From Candidatus Nyctobacter psychrophilus (lineage in GTDB: Bacteria > Vulcanimicrobiota > Vulcanimicrobiia > Vulcanimicrobiales > Vulcanimicrobiaceae): 64,000 nucleotides of DNA. Positions 1 to 8,607 of the stretch are shown here, piece after piece. Position numbers and translations under genes: made by a program. The notes beneath the pieces are model-generated. The model was not told where the DNA came from, searched no databases, and saw only the letters and a list, made by a program, of their open reading frames with translations. The stretch covers positions 1 through 64,000 of the forward strand of contig JACRTY010000005.1 in assembly GCA_014305025.1 (NCBI GenBank). Reading direction: 5' to 3'. Position 1 is the first letter of the stretch. The number at the start of each line of letters is the position of its first letter.

Positions 1-115
1 CTCATTGCTTACACTATAGCACAAATCAAGCGGCGAAACCCCGACGGGCTCCTAGACGGGAACGCAAGGCGCGCAATCGATCTGCATGAAGGCGACAGGA
101 TCAATGAACCTGCCT

Positions 116-337
116 TCAAGGCAAGCCCACGACGCCCGCCGCTGCGCTGTCGACGTACGCTACTACGAGCACTCCAGCCGGCGGTGCATAGCGACCCGGA
201 AAGGCGTTCATCTCTTCGTCGAAATGTTCTAGGCAGGCCCGAAACGGAAGCGACGCCGCGTATTCCAAAATTAGTCGGCGTGCGTCTGCGAGCGTAGGAG
301 CGTCTGTAGCGACACGGAGTTCAATCTGTCGGCTCAC
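116..337 (-). pseudogene. GNAT acetyltransferase N-terminal fragment
   Basis: From a GTG at 337 the frame reads like the first half of a GNAT N-acetyltransferase: a beta-strand start (IELRVATDAP), an ARRLILEYAASLPF helix, then a VLVVAYVDSAAAGVVGLP strand pair. It stops before the acetyl-CoA pyrophosphate loop (R/QxxGxG/A) and the catalytic half. The other frames after the stop do not continue the family. I therefore read it as a truncated remnant at the window edge rather than a working enzyme. The longer frame up to 427 adds only unlikely arginine-rich sequence. Confidence 0.4.
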
Positions 338-525
338 CAGCGCCCGTTCACCGACCCCGGCCGCCGATCCGCTCGAACGCGTTGGTGGTCGCGACGAGCA
401 CCTTCGTAAGACCTGCGCGTCGTGCACTTGCGAATAGGGTCATTTGCGGGACAGCGCGACTTGCATGGATGTGGCGTACGCGTCTTCGCTGACGCGGAGA
501 CACCGCCCGAGCCTCGAAAAATTTG

Positions 526-987
526 TCAATTTACCGCAATGTCGAAGTGCAGCACGTCTTCGCGCTGGCCCAGCTTCGTATAGAGCGCAATGGCAGGGTC
601 ATCGCCATAGTCCGCTTGAACGAAAATGACGTTGGCTCCGCGCTCCTTGCCGATCCGCTTGAGCGAGTGGATCAATGCCGTGGCGATTCCCAAGCGCCGG
701 TGCGCTTCGGTAACGGCAAGATCGTAGATGTAGATTTCCTTGCGCGCTTGTTCAAACTTATCGAGCACATACGCCGCCAGTCCGCCGACGACCAAGCCAT
801 CCTTCAACGCAACGAGCGCAATGAAGTGTTCTCGGCGCAGTAGGTCGGCCAGATAAGTACCATCTGGTCGAGCGCTGTTGTAGGTGTTCACATCTTCAAA
901 GGCTTCGCCGAACATTGTCCGCATAGCTTCCATCAGATGTACGTCATTCGACGAGAGCAGCCGGGTAGTGAACGGATTGGTAGGCAA
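526..987 (-). CDS. AAC(3)-I-like aminoglycoside 3-N-acetyltransferase (GNAT fold)
   Basis: A 153-residue GNAT protein of the usual AAC(3)-I length. It carries the family's diagnostic blocks in order: [47 protein letters not shown] (acetyl-CoA loop) and [19 protein letters not shown] followed by REDVLHFDI near the C terminus. Known members transfer acetyl from acetyl-CoA to the 3-amino group of gentamicin-type aminoglycosides; activity here is inferred from similarity only. The start is a TTG at 987 with a weak ribosome site; the next Met would remove the first strand. It stands alone, with decayed genes on both sides and no integron features. Confidence 0.85.
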   Translation of the reverse strand: MPTNPFTTRLLSSNDVHLMEAMRTMFGEAFEDVNTYNSARPDGTYLADLLRREHFIALVALKDGLVVGGLAAYVLDKFEQARKEIYIYDLAVTEAHRRLGIATALIHSLKRIGKERGANVIFVQADYGDDPAIALYTKLGQREDVLHFDIAVN

Positions 988-1057
988 CTTTTAACTTTAC
1001 GTGGAGGGATGCGATCGGAAAGGGTCGTTTATAGAACGCGAGGCTGTCGTACGTCAG

Positions 1058-1441
1058 CTACGGGTCGGCAGCCAAGCGCCGCTGAACAACCGATTCGATC
1101 GTATCGCAGCCGTGGTAGGTTTTGTGCACGACCTCGGCGTTCACCCCGACGCCACTTCCGCACTGCTGAGAGGCTACCTCGTGAACATGCAAGACTTTGC
1201 CGACGCGCTCGCGTCTGACGCTTGGAGGAGAGGAGCTGTCGGTAAATTTACTGTTGTGAACGTCCTTGCGCGCAACGAGATGAGCGACGCCGACGATCAT
1301 GACCTGCGCTTTCGCATGCTCCGGGGCTGTTGCTTGACTTCCCGCGGCTGCAGGTGCCGGGCTCGCCTGCGCTGCGGTGGCTGGGCCAGCGAGGGCGACA
1401 AATGAAACTAGGGCAAGTAGCAACGCTTTAGCTACGTCCAT
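1058..1441 (-). pseudogene. Secreted protein with signal peptide, probable truncated DUF5694-like gene
   Basis: From the ATG at 1441 (AAGG five bases upstream) the protein opens with a clear Sec signal peptide: VAKALLLALVSFVALAGPATA, cut near AQA. An Ala/Pro linker follows, then KAQVMIVGVAHLVARKDVHN, which resembles the opening strand of DUF5694/TraB-like proteins. After about residue 65 the sequence no longer looks like that family and ends at 127 residues, where the family is usually well over 200. I infer an old frameshift or replacement of the 3' part. A short genuine secreted protein is the alternative. Confidence 0.35.
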
Positions 1442-1698
1442 AGGCCTTGCAATAGTCTCCCGCACGGTAATTCCCTGCGGCCACCTTGAATCCCGGAACC
1501 GACGGGTTTGAGACACCCTGGATCTGGTCGCTGCCGGAGTGCGAAAGCTGCCTCAGGGGCCGTGAGTCTCCTTAATGCGGGAGCCAGGCAGCGTTTCCGT
1601 CCTAACTCGTGAAACGATGATCCTGTGACATAGAAACGTCCGGTCAGCTAACAAAGTCAACGCGATGGTGCGCGTCGTGGCCGCCGGCAAACCGGCAC

Positions 1699-2310
1699 TC
1701 AACCGCAGCGAATCCCGTTATCCGACATGACGGTAGTAGCTGCCAGGCTCGAGACATCTTCGCGGATCAAACGCGCTCGCGACGAGACGGCGCTTGCGCT
1801 GGTAACGTGGAAATCCGCCCACACGCTCGTTAGAACGAGCCTCGGAATATCTCTGGAAACGATGGAAGCGATGAAGACGAAAGGTACTCCGATGTCGCAG
1901 AGGATTTGTTCGAGCAATTGGACCTTTGAGTGCGCGCCCCGAGCTACTCGGGGCAGTTTCGACGCGATGTAGCGCTCGCGAAGAGACACGGTAAAGACCT
2001 CCAGATTGGTTGGTAATTTACACCGCGAGCGCGGGATTGGCTTCCCTCTTGAAGATCTGCCCAACGCCATTTCGCAAGAAGAACGGGCGCCGTCTTTGCG
2101 GGGCCGCGCCCGCGACGTGCGGCCGGCCGCGAACGCCGCTGGCAGCCGCGCGACTGGCCCGTAATAAAAGACCGCCTTGCGTAAGGCGGCCTTCTCTTCG
2201 GCACGTGTCTTGCGGCGCTTGTCGGTGTGCGCGCCCGCCGGCCGGAGATTCGTGGGCGGCCCGAGCCGCGGTACGTTGACCGGCAGAAGGCGCTTCGTGC
2301 GTTTTCGCAT
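1699..2310 (-). CDS. Hypothetical basic protein (two possible starts)
   Basis: One open frame with two good initiation sites. The ATG at 2310 is preceded by GGAGGA eight bases upstream and opens with a very basic segment (MRKRTKRLLPVNVPRLG), giving 203 residues. A GTG at 1989 in the same frame has GGAGGT at ideal spacing and gives a 96-residue product beginning VSLRERYIASKLPRVARG, with a hydrophobic centre (VPFVFIASIVS). The residues between the two starts are low-complexity and Arg/Ala-rich. Two adjacent small genes joined by a lost stop, or one gene, both fit. I recognise no family. It is divergent from the peptidase gene, with 124 bases for two promoters. Confidence 0.35.
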   Translation of the reverse strand: MRKRTKRLLPVNVPRLGPPTNLRPAGAHTDKRRKTRAEEKAALRKAVFYYGPVARLPAAFAAGRTSRARPRKDGARSSCEMALGRSSRGKPIPRSRCKLPTNLEVFTVSLRERYIASKLPRVARGAHSKVQLLEQILCDIGVPFVFIASIVSRDIPRLVLTSVWADFHVTSASAVSSRARLIREDVSSLAATTVMSDNGIRCG

Positions 2311-2434
2311 CGGCGTATCCTCCGATCCGATGAACGTACGCTCACCGCAGAGCGTTGCATCGGACGGCTCATCGGCAGGCGAATCCAAACCGCGGCGGCA
2401 GGGCGACCCCATATCCGGCGGCAACGCCGCACGC

Positions 2435-3973
2435 ATGAGCGGAATTCGGGCGTTGTTCGCCACGTTGGTTTGCGTTTGTGCCTTCTCGGCGCCTCTCTGT
2501 GCCGCCGACCTGCGCGTTGTGCCGTCACCGGAACCCCCGGCACCGCCGCTGCCCTCAGAAAGACCGACGGTCACGCATCACACCGTCGAGATAAGCGGGC
2601 GCAGGCTGGCGTACACGGCGGCCGCCGGCGTTCTCGTCGTTCGTAATGCGGCCGACAAACCGCTCAGTTCGATGTCATACGTCGCCTACACGCTCGATCA
2701 CGTTCGCGACCCCGCGCACCGTGCCGTCAGCTTCGTGTACAACGGGGGACCCGGCTCATCGACGTTCTTTCTGCACATGGGCGCCTTCGGGCCCAAGCGC
2801 GTCGTGACGTCGAACGCAATGACGACGCCGCCGCCTCCCTACCGGCTGGTCGACAACGAATCGAGTCTTCTCGACGTCAGCGATCTCGTGTTCATCGACG
2901 CACCGGGGACCGGTTACGGGCGTGTCATCGATGGCCACGCCAAAGAGGTCTTCGGCATCGATCAAGATGCTGCGGCTTTCGCCGACTTCATCCAACGCTA
3001 CATCACGCGCAACGAGCGCTGGAACAGTCCGAAATTCTTGATCGGCGAGAGTTATGGGACGACCCGCTCGGCAAACCTGGTCAACGTCCTCCACCAGCGC
3101 GGCATCGATTGCAACGGCGTCGTTTTACTCTCGACGGCGCTCGACTACAAAACGATCATCCCGGCCCCCGACAACGATCTGCCGTTCGTGCTGTTCCTCC
3201 CGTCGGAAGCCGCTGCCGCATGGTACCATCACGCGCTTCCCTCAGCGCATCCCGATATGGCGGCATTTCTGGCCGATGTGCGCCGCTTCGCGCTCGGCGA
3301 ATACACGATGGCACTCGTGCAGGGCGACCGGCTCGATCCCGCCGAGCGCCGGCGCATCACCGCGACGTTGCACGCCGACACGGGTTTGAACCAACGCTAC
3401 ATCGATCTGGCGAACCTGCGCGTCGGTCCCGACTACTTCGAAAAAGAGTTACTGCGCGACCGGCGCCGCACGATCGGCCGGCTCGACGCGCGCTTCCTCG
3501 GCATCGATGCTAATCCCAACGATTCGCAACCCGAATACGACCCCACCGATAGCGCCCTCACCCCCGTCTATACGGTGCTGTTCAACGCGTACACCCGCAC
3601 GGAGCTGCGCTGGAATCCGGCGCTGCCGTACCGGACGAACGACTATGACGAAGTCTTCAAGACGTGGGATTTTCGGCGCGAGAACGGCGGCTTCGAAGGC
3701 AAAGTGCTCGCGCCGGCCGTGACCGAAGATCTACGCCAAGCGCTTTCGCAGAATCCCTCGCTGCGCGTCTTCACTGGGAACGGTTATTTCGATCTGGCGA
3801 CGCCGTTCGCCGGAACGGAATATACCATCGGCCATCTGAGCCTCGACCCGACGTTGCTCGGCCACGTCGAGTTCCACTACTACGACAGCGGACACCTCAT
3901 CTACGAAGACCCCGCGTCGCGCCGCAAACTTTCAGCCGACCTACGCACCTTCATCGGAGGGCTCGCCCGCTAG
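2435..3973 (+). CDS. Secreted S10-family serine carboxypeptidase-like protein
   Basis: A 512-residue exported peptidase of family S10, which removes C-terminal amino acids with a Ser-Asp-His triad. It has an N-terminal signal peptide (IRALFATLVCVCAFSAPLCA), the oxyanion motif YNGGPGSSTFF, the nucleophile in LIGESYGTTR (Ser of GESYG), and the C-terminal DSGHLIYEDP supplying His; the Asp is likely in the FTGNGYFDLATPF region. I chose the ATG at 2435 because it leads directly into the signal peptide; the frame is open further upstream but that part is low-complexity. The gene ends convergently, overlapping the next gene by four bases. Confidence 0.9.
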   Translation: MSGIRALFATLVCVCAFSAPLCAADLRVVPSPEPPAPPLPSERPTVTHHTVEISGRRLAYTAAAGVLVVRNAADKPLSSMSYVAYTLDHVRDPAHRAVSFVYNGGPGSSTFFLHMGAFGPKRVVTSNAMTTPPPPYRLVDNESSLLDVSDLVFIDAPGTGYGRVIDGHAKEVFGIDQDAAAFADFIQRYITRNERWNSPKFLIGESYGTTRSANLVNVLHQRGIDCNGVVLLSTALDYKTIIPAPDNDLPFVLFLPSEAAAAWYHHALPSAHPDMAAFLADVRRFALGEYTMALVQGDRLDPAERRRITATLHADTGLNQRYIDLANLRVGPDYFEKELLRDRRRTIGRLDARFLGIDANPNDSQPEYDPTDSALTPVYTVLFNAYTRTELRWNPALPYRTNDYDEVFKTWDFRRENGGFEGKVLAPAVTEDLRQALSQNPSLRVFTGNGYFDLATPFAGTEYTIGHLSLDPTLLGHVEFHYYDSGHLIYEDPASRRKLSADLRTFIGGLAR

Positions 3974-4473
3974 AATCTGCGCTCGTAAACCATTTCGTCG
4001 CGCTTGGCGACGAAGCCGAGCGACTCGTAGAGGGGACGGCCCATTACCGATGCGCCAAGCGACAGACGGTCCACGCGCAACGTGCGGGCTTCGTCGAGCA
4101 CCAACGCCATCAAGGCGCGCGCGATGCCGCGACGGCGATGTGTCGGCAGCACGTAGACGTCGCGCACGCGGCCATCGACCGCGCCTTGGCTATCCAACCG
4201 TGGCAACGTCGGCAGGATCATCAGAACCGCCGTTGCGACGACATGCTCGCTGTCGCAGGCAACCCACGCGCGCACGTTCGGCTCGGCGCGGGAGAACTCG
4301 CGCGTGAAGTAGGCCGCGCACGAGCGTTCAAATGCCTCGATCGCGTCGCGCGCCTGCGCGCTCCCTTCCGCCCGCATCTGCGCACGCAGTGTGCCGAGCA
4401 CATGCGCGTCGCCAAGCGTGGCGCGGCGGAGCTGCGTACCGCCGGCTGACCATGACGAAGGCCGGTAACTCAT
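3970..4473 (-). CDS. GNAT family N-acetyltransferase
   Basis: A 167-residue GNAT protein. It begins with the usual TQLRRATLGDAHVLGTLRAQM strand-helix, has a central VVATAVLMILP strand, then VRDVYVLPTHRRRGIARALM with the acetyl-CoA loop RRRGIA, and ends with LYESLGFVAKRDEMVY. The substrate cannot be told from sequence. The stop overlaps the stop of the S10 peptidase by four bases (convergent). The ATG at 4473 has no good ribosome site; a start a few residues later is possible. Confidence 0.85.
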   Translation of the reverse strand: MSYRPSSWSAGGTQLRRATLGDAHVLGTLRAQMRAEGSAQARDAIEAFERSCAAYFTREFSRAEPNVRAWVACDSEHVVATAVLMILPTLPRLDSQGAVDGRVRDVYVLPTHRRRGIARALMALVLDEARTLRVDRLSLGASVMGRPLYESLGFVAKRDEMVYERRF

Positions 4474-4532
4474 CTGCGGCGAATCCCCGAGCGTTTACAA
4501 GATACGTAAGAACAAAAGAATCAGGAGTAATC

Positions 4533-6749
4533 GTGCCAGATACCGTCTCTCTCGAGATCGGTGGGCGGACGCTGGTCTTTGAGACCGGTGAGTTGGCGAA
4601 ACAAGCCAACGGAAGCGCCCTCGTTCGCTACGGCGATCAAAATGTCGTCCTCGCCGCCGTCACCGCCTCCGATAAAGCCCGGGAAGGCATCGACTTTTTC
4701 CCGCTGACGTGCGACTTCGAAGAAAAGATGTATGCGGCCGGAAAGATTCCCGGCGGCTACATCAAACGCGAAGGCCGCCCGTCAGAACACGGCGTGCTGT
4801 CGGCTCGACAGATCGATCGTCCGATCCGCCCGCTTTTCCCCGACGGTTTCCGCAACGACGTGCAGATCATCACGACGGTGCTGTCGATCGATTCCGAACT
4901 CGACGCAGACGTGCTGGCGGTGTGCGCGGCGGGTGCGGCGCTTGCCGTATCGGACATTCCGTTTGAGAAAACCGTCGCGGCCGTACGCGTCGGACGCGAC
5001 GAGGCCAAGAACTACATCGTCAATCCGACCTTGCCGCAATATGAGACCGGCGGGATGGACATCGTCGTCGCCGGAACCGCCGACGCCGTCATGATGGTCG
5101 AGGGCGGCGGACACGAGATCTCCGAGGACGATTTTCTCGGCGCCGTGGCTTTCGCCCACGATGCCATCAAGCAAATCGTCGCCTCGATCGACGAACTTGC
5201 GAAGAAAACCGGCAAAGCGAAGCGTTCCTTTCCGCTGCTGGGTCACGATCCCGCACTCAAGGCGTGGGTCGAGAAGACTTTCAAGAAAGACGTGGCCGCC
5301 GCCATGCGCGTCACCGAAAAAGGTGAGCGCAACGGCGCGTTCGCCAAGCTGACGCGCGCCGAAGCGATTGCACGGTGCGGGAAGAAAGACGACGACGTTC
5401 GGACCAAGCTCGAAGACCCCAACAACAAGGACTTCGAGAAGGTCATCAAGGCGATGGAGGAGGAGGAGCTTCGCGTCATGGTCGTCGACGACAAGATTCG
5501 TCCCGACGGCCGCAAGCCCGACGAGATTCGTCCGATTTGGTCGAAGGTTCATTACGTGCCGCGCGTGCACGGTTCGGGCGTGTTCACGCGCGGGCAGACG
5601 CAGGTCTTTTCAGCGGCAACGCTCGGCAGCATCAGCGACGAACAGCGCCTCGACGGCATCATGGCGATTCCCAACAAGCGCTACATGCACTACTATAATT
5701 TCCCGCCTTACTCGACGGGCGAGACCAAACCGATGCGCGCGCCGGGACGCCGCGAGATCGGACATGGGCATCTCGCCGAGCGGGCGCTGGTTCCGGTTCT
5801 GCCGGCGGTGGATGAGTTTCCTTACACGCTGCGCGTCATCAGCGAAGTTCTGGAATCCAACGGGTCTTCATCGATGGCGTCGGTCTGCGGCTCGACCTTG
5901 GCGCTCATGGACGCGGGCGTCCCGATCACCAAGCACGTTGCCGGCGTCGCAATGGGGCTCGTCCTGTCCGGCAAGAAGCACGCGATCCTCACGGACATTC
6001 AAGGGCTTGAAGATTCGCTGGGCGAGATGGATTTCAAGGTCGCCGGCACGGTCGACGGGATCACCGCCATCCAGATGGACATCAAGGTCGCCGGCATCAC
6101 GATCGACATCATGCGCGAAGCGATGACCGAAGCCAAGAAGTCGCGGCTCTTCATCATCGACAAGCTCAAGGAAACGATCGCCGCGCCGCGGACGGAACTC
6201 TCGCAATTCGCGCCACGCATGATCGTGCTGACGATCAACCCCGACAAGATCAAAGACGTGATCGGCCCCGGCGGTAAGATCATCAACAAGATCATCGCCG
6301 ACACGGGCGTCAAGATCGACATCGAAAACGACGGCCGCGTTTTTATCGCGTCACCCGACGGCGAAGGCGCGGACAAAGCGAAGAAGATGGTTGAGGCGCT
6401 CACCAAAGATGTCGAAGTCGGGCAAACCTACATGGGCACCGTTACGCGGCTGATGAACTTCGGCGCGTTCGTCGCGGTGCTGCCGGGCAAAGAGGGGCTC
6501 GTGCACATCAGCCAGCTCGCGCCGCAGCGCGTCGAGAAGGTCGAAGACGTCGTCAAAATCGGGGACGAGATCATGGTCAAGGTCGTCGAGATCGATTCGC
6601 AAGGCCGCATCAACCTCAGCCGCAAGGCCGTGCTTGGCGGAGGCACGGAAAGCGACGACGACTACGCCTCGCGCCCGTCGCGCGGCAACGGCGAATTCCG
6701 CCCCGCCGGCGCGCGCTCCGGTGGCCCGCCACGCCGCCGCCGCGAGTGA
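4533..6749 (+). CDS. pnp: Polyribonucleotide nucleotidyltransferase (PNPase)
   Basis: A 738-residue 3'-to-5' phosphorolytic exoribonuclease that forms a trimer and works in RNA turnover. Domains in order: first RNase PH domain (LEIGGRTLVFETGELAKQA, then REGRPSEHG), the all-helical linker, second catalytic RNase PH domain (SNGSSSMASVCGSTLALMDAG and LEDSLGEMDFKVAGT with the acidic metal ligands), KH domain (VIGPGGKIINKIIADTGVKI), S1 domain (GTVTRLMNFGAFVAVLPGKE) and a short Arg/Gly-rich tail. The start is the GTG at 4533, with AGGAG six bases upstream; the longer frame from 4332 runs through non-coding sequence. Length and all motifs are normal. Confidence 0.97.
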   Translation: MPDTVSLEIGGRTLVFETGELAKQANGSALVRYGDQNVVLAAVTASDKAREGIDFFPLTCDFEEKMYAAGKIPGGYIKREGRPSEHGVLSARQIDRPIRPLFPDGFRNDVQIITTVLSIDSELDADVLAVCAAGAALAVSDIPFEKTVAAVRVGRDEAKNYIVNPTLPQYETGGMDIVVAGTADAVMMVEGGGHEISEDDFLGAVAFAHDAIKQIVASIDELAKKTGKAKRSFPLLGHDPALKAWVEKTFKKDVAAAMRVTEKGERNGAFAKLTRAEAIARCGKKDDDVRTKLEDPNNKDFEKVIKAMEEEELRVMVVDDKIRPDGRKPDEIRPIWSKVHYVPRVHGSGVFTRGQTQVFSAATLGSISDEQRLDGIMAIPNKRYMHYYNFPPYSTGETKPMRAPGRREIGHGHLAERALVPVLPAVDEFPYTLRVISEVLESNGSSSMASVCGSTLALMDAGVPITKHVAGVAMGLVLSGKKHAILTDIQGLEDSLGEMDFKVAGTVDGITAIQMDIKVAGITIDIMREAMTEAKKSRLFIIDKLKETIAAPRTELSQFAPRMIVLTINPDKIKDVIGPGGKIINKIIADTGVKIDIENDGRVFIASPDGEGADKAKKMVEALTKDVEVGQTYMGTVTRLMNFGAFVAVLPGKEGLVHISQLAPQRVEKVEDVVKIGDEIMVKVVEIDSQGRINLSRKAVLGGGTESDDDYASRPSRGNGEFRPAGARSGGPPRRRRE

Positions 6750-6797
6750 AGAACCAGCGCTCCTGAACGAAACCCCACCCATCGAATCGGTCGAGGG

Positions 6798-6820
6798 TCG
6801 GCCTTCAGGCCGATTCTCTT
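6798..6820 (+). terminator. Probable intrinsic terminator after pnp
   Basis: The hairpin TCGGCC-TTCA-GGCCGA is followed by TTCTCTT, 49 bases after the pnp stop. The stem is six G/C-rich pairs and can be lengthened with flanking GAATCGG/CCGATTC pairing. The T-tract is imperfect. Confidence 0.5.
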
Positions 6821-6840
6821 CACGTGTCCGTGCGCTCGGC

Positions 6841-6886
6841 TTGCATCGATACGGCGCCTAATATATACTGGTCACGAAAGGTGACC
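6841..6886 (+). promoter_or_regulatory. Promoter and likely autoregulatory operator of the phd/vapC pair
   Basis: A -35-like TTGCAT (6841-6846) and a -10-like TATACT (6864-6869) are 17 bases apart. Directly after the -10 lies the perfect inverted repeat GGTCAC-GAAAG-GTGACC (6870-6886), which abuts the antitoxin ATG. The repeat contains the ribosome site (AAAGGTG), so protein binding or folding there could control both transcription and translation. Antitoxin autorepression at such palindromes is the general rule for this family; it is inferred here. Confidence 0.55.
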
Positions 6887-7135
6887 ATGAGAAGTCCCAG
6901 CGGCACCCACGCAACAAAGACCATCCCGGCTTCACGTTTCAAGGCTACGTGCCTCGAACTGATGGACCGCGTGCAGCGAGAGCGCGTTACCGTCACGATC
7001 ACAAAACGTGGGAAACCCGTAGCGCGTCTTGTGCCGCCCGACGATGAGCTTGCACCCCTCTTCGGCTCCGGGCCAGTCACCATCCTCGGCGATATCATTG
7101 AGCCGATCGACGAGCAGTGGGAGTCGCAGCGCTGA
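6887..7135 (+). CDS. Phd/YefM-family antitoxin
   Basis: An 82-residue antitoxin. TKTIPASRFKATCLELMDRV forms the Phd-type N-terminal dimerisation and DNA-binding fold, and TVTITKRGKPVARLVP is the signature strand-turn. The acidic tail (IIEPIDEQWE) would wrap the toxin. The ATG at 6887 follows AAAGGTG. The gene overlaps the PIN toxin by 19 bases, typical of translational coupling. The partner is therefore the PIN-domain ribonuclease just downstream. Confidence 0.88.
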   Translation: MRSPSGTHATKTIPASRFKATCLELMDRVQRERVTVTITKRGKPVARLVPPDDELAPLFGSGPVTILGDIIEPIDEQWESQR

Positions 7136-7539
7136 TCTTGCTGGATACCCACGTGGTCCTGTGGTTTCGTTCCGGCGTCAGCCTGCGATCTGAAGCGATG
7201 CGTGCCATCGAGCGTGCGGCGCGGGAACGCGCCATCGCCATCTCGGCCATCAGCGCGTGGGAGATCGGCATGCTCGCAAGCAAGGGTCGAATCATAGTCG
7301 AAGAGTCCCCAGCGGCTTACGTTCGCGCATTGTTCGCCCGGGCCGATATCATGGAGGCGCCGGTCTCCGCCGAGATCGCCGAACTGGCTGCGCGCTTGCC
7401 AGGCGTCTTCCACGGGGACCCGGCAGATCGGATCATCACCGCCACGGCCGCCACGCTCGGGTGCCGTCTCGCGACCAGAGACAAACGCATCCTTGGCTAT
7501 GGGCGATCAACGCGCTTCATCGGCGTCGTCGCGGCGTAA
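7117..7539 (+). CDS. VapC-like PIN-domain ribonuclease toxin
   Basis: A 140-residue PIN-domain protein with the expected acidic metal-binding residues: Asp in LILLDTHVVLW, Glu in ISAWEIGML and Asp in FHGDPADRIITATA, followed by LATRDKRILGYG. PIN toxins cleave RNA (often tRNA or rRNA) when the antitoxin is lost. The GTG start at 7117 lies inside the antitoxin gene. A start at a later leucine codon (LILLDTH) would also keep the fold. Confidence 0.9.
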   Translation: MGVAALILLDTHVVLWFRSGVSLRSEAMRAIERAARERAIAISAISAWEIGMLASKGRIIVEESPAAYVRALFARADIMEAPVSAEIAELAARLPGVFHGDPADRIITATAATLGCRLATRDKRILGYGRSTRFIGVVAA

Positions 7540-7609
7540 GCGGCTCTGCGAAATGCCCATCTACTTTCTCTCACGACTTCTGGCATGAGCCGGAGAAAGA
7601 AGCCCTATC

Positions 7610-8581
7610 GTGCGTCCACCCGTAGCTCGCCGCAGCGCCGTTTCGGTCTCTACTTGCGCGTTCATCTTGGCTTTCATCTCTTCGTTTGCGCACGGCTCGC
7701 CGGCGAGCGCAGCACCGCTTGCGCCGGCACCCGCCATGGCCGAGTCCTTCGACGTCGGCACGCTCCACGTCGACCGCTACGGCAGCGGAAAACCCGCGCT
7801 GATTCTCATCCCGGGACTGGGCAGCGGCCCGTGGAGCTGGTACGGGACGATCGCGCATTTTGAACCGCAGTACACGATCTATGCGCTGACCCTGCCCGGC
7901 TTCGATGGCCGTCCCGCCGCGACCAAGACGCGGCTGTTCGCCACGTTCGCAAACGATTTCAATGCGCTGCTCGATCAGCACAAGATCGAGGGGCCGATCG
8001 TGATGGGGCACAGCCTCGGCGGGACGCTTGCGATCATGCTCGGCGAGCAAGAATCGAACCGGCTCAAGGCGATCATCGCGGTCGATGGACTACCGATCTT
8101 GCCGCCGGCTGTATCCATGTCGCCGGACGAGCGCAAGACCGCTGCGGCTCAGGCGGCAGGGGCGATCGCAAACGCCGACCCGGCGAGCGAACTCGCGTAC
8201 GACCAACAATACATGAGCACGACGGGAACGACCGATCCGGCGCTCGTCGATCCAACCGCGAAACTCGAGGCCACGAGCGACCCCAAAGCCGTCGCAGCCT
8301 GGTTTGTCGAAGACTACACTGCCGATTTACGACCCGATCTGTCGAAGATCACGATCCCACTGCTCGAAATCATGCCGTACTACGCTCCCGATCACACGCA
8401 GTCGGCCCCCAAGTACCTGCAGTACACGCAGCCCCAGAGCGTCGCCTTCTACCAATCGCTGCTCGCCGGCGCACCCCACGTCCAAGTCGTGGCGATTCCC
8501 GACGCCCGGCACTTCGCGATGCTCGACCAGCCGGCAGCGTTCTACGCCGCCGTGGAGAAGTTCATTGCATCGCTGAAGTAA
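7610..8581 (+). CDS. Exported alpha/beta hydrolase
   Basis: A 323-residue alpha/beta-fold hydrolase with an N-terminal signal peptide (CAFILAFISSFAHGSPASA). Family landmarks are the oxyanion turn LILIPGLGSGPWSW, the nucleophile elbow IVMGHSLGGTLA (Ser of GHSLGG), a lid region rich in Asp/Pro, and the C-terminal VVAIPDARHFAMLDQP supplying the catalytic His. The substrate is unknown. The GTG at 7610 is the furthest upstream start that keeps the signal peptide; the ribosome site is weak. Confidence 0.85.
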   Translation: MRPPVARRSAVSVSTCAFILAFISSFAHGSPASAAPLAPAPAMAESFDVGTLHVDRYGSGKPALILIPGLGSGPWSWYGTIAHFEPQYTIYALTLPGFDGRPAATKTRLFATFANDFNALLDQHKIEGPIVMGHSLGGTLAIMLGEQESNRLKAIIAVDGLPILPPAVSMSPDERKTAAAQAAGAIANADPASELAYDQQYMSTTGTTDPALVDPTAKLEATSDPKAVAAWFVEDYTADLRPDLSKITIPLLEIMPYYAPDHTQSAPKYLQYTQPQSVAFYQSLLAGAPHVQVVAIPDARHFAMLDQPAAFYAAVEKFIASLK

Positions 8582-8607
8582 CGCCGCGCACGACGCTGCC
8601 GACTTGG

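Noticed and set aside
1001-1405. Plus-strand open frame of 134 codons opposite the signal-peptide gene
   Set aside because: No ribosome site or family. The opposite strand has a convincing signal peptide, and GC-rich antisense frames are common here.
2161-2193. Hairpin CCGCCTTGCGTAAGGCGG with T/A-rich flank, terminator-like on the minus strand
   Set aside because: It lies inside the minus-strand open frame (coding AALRKAVFYYGP), with no gene ending just before it; probably a by-product of codon choice.
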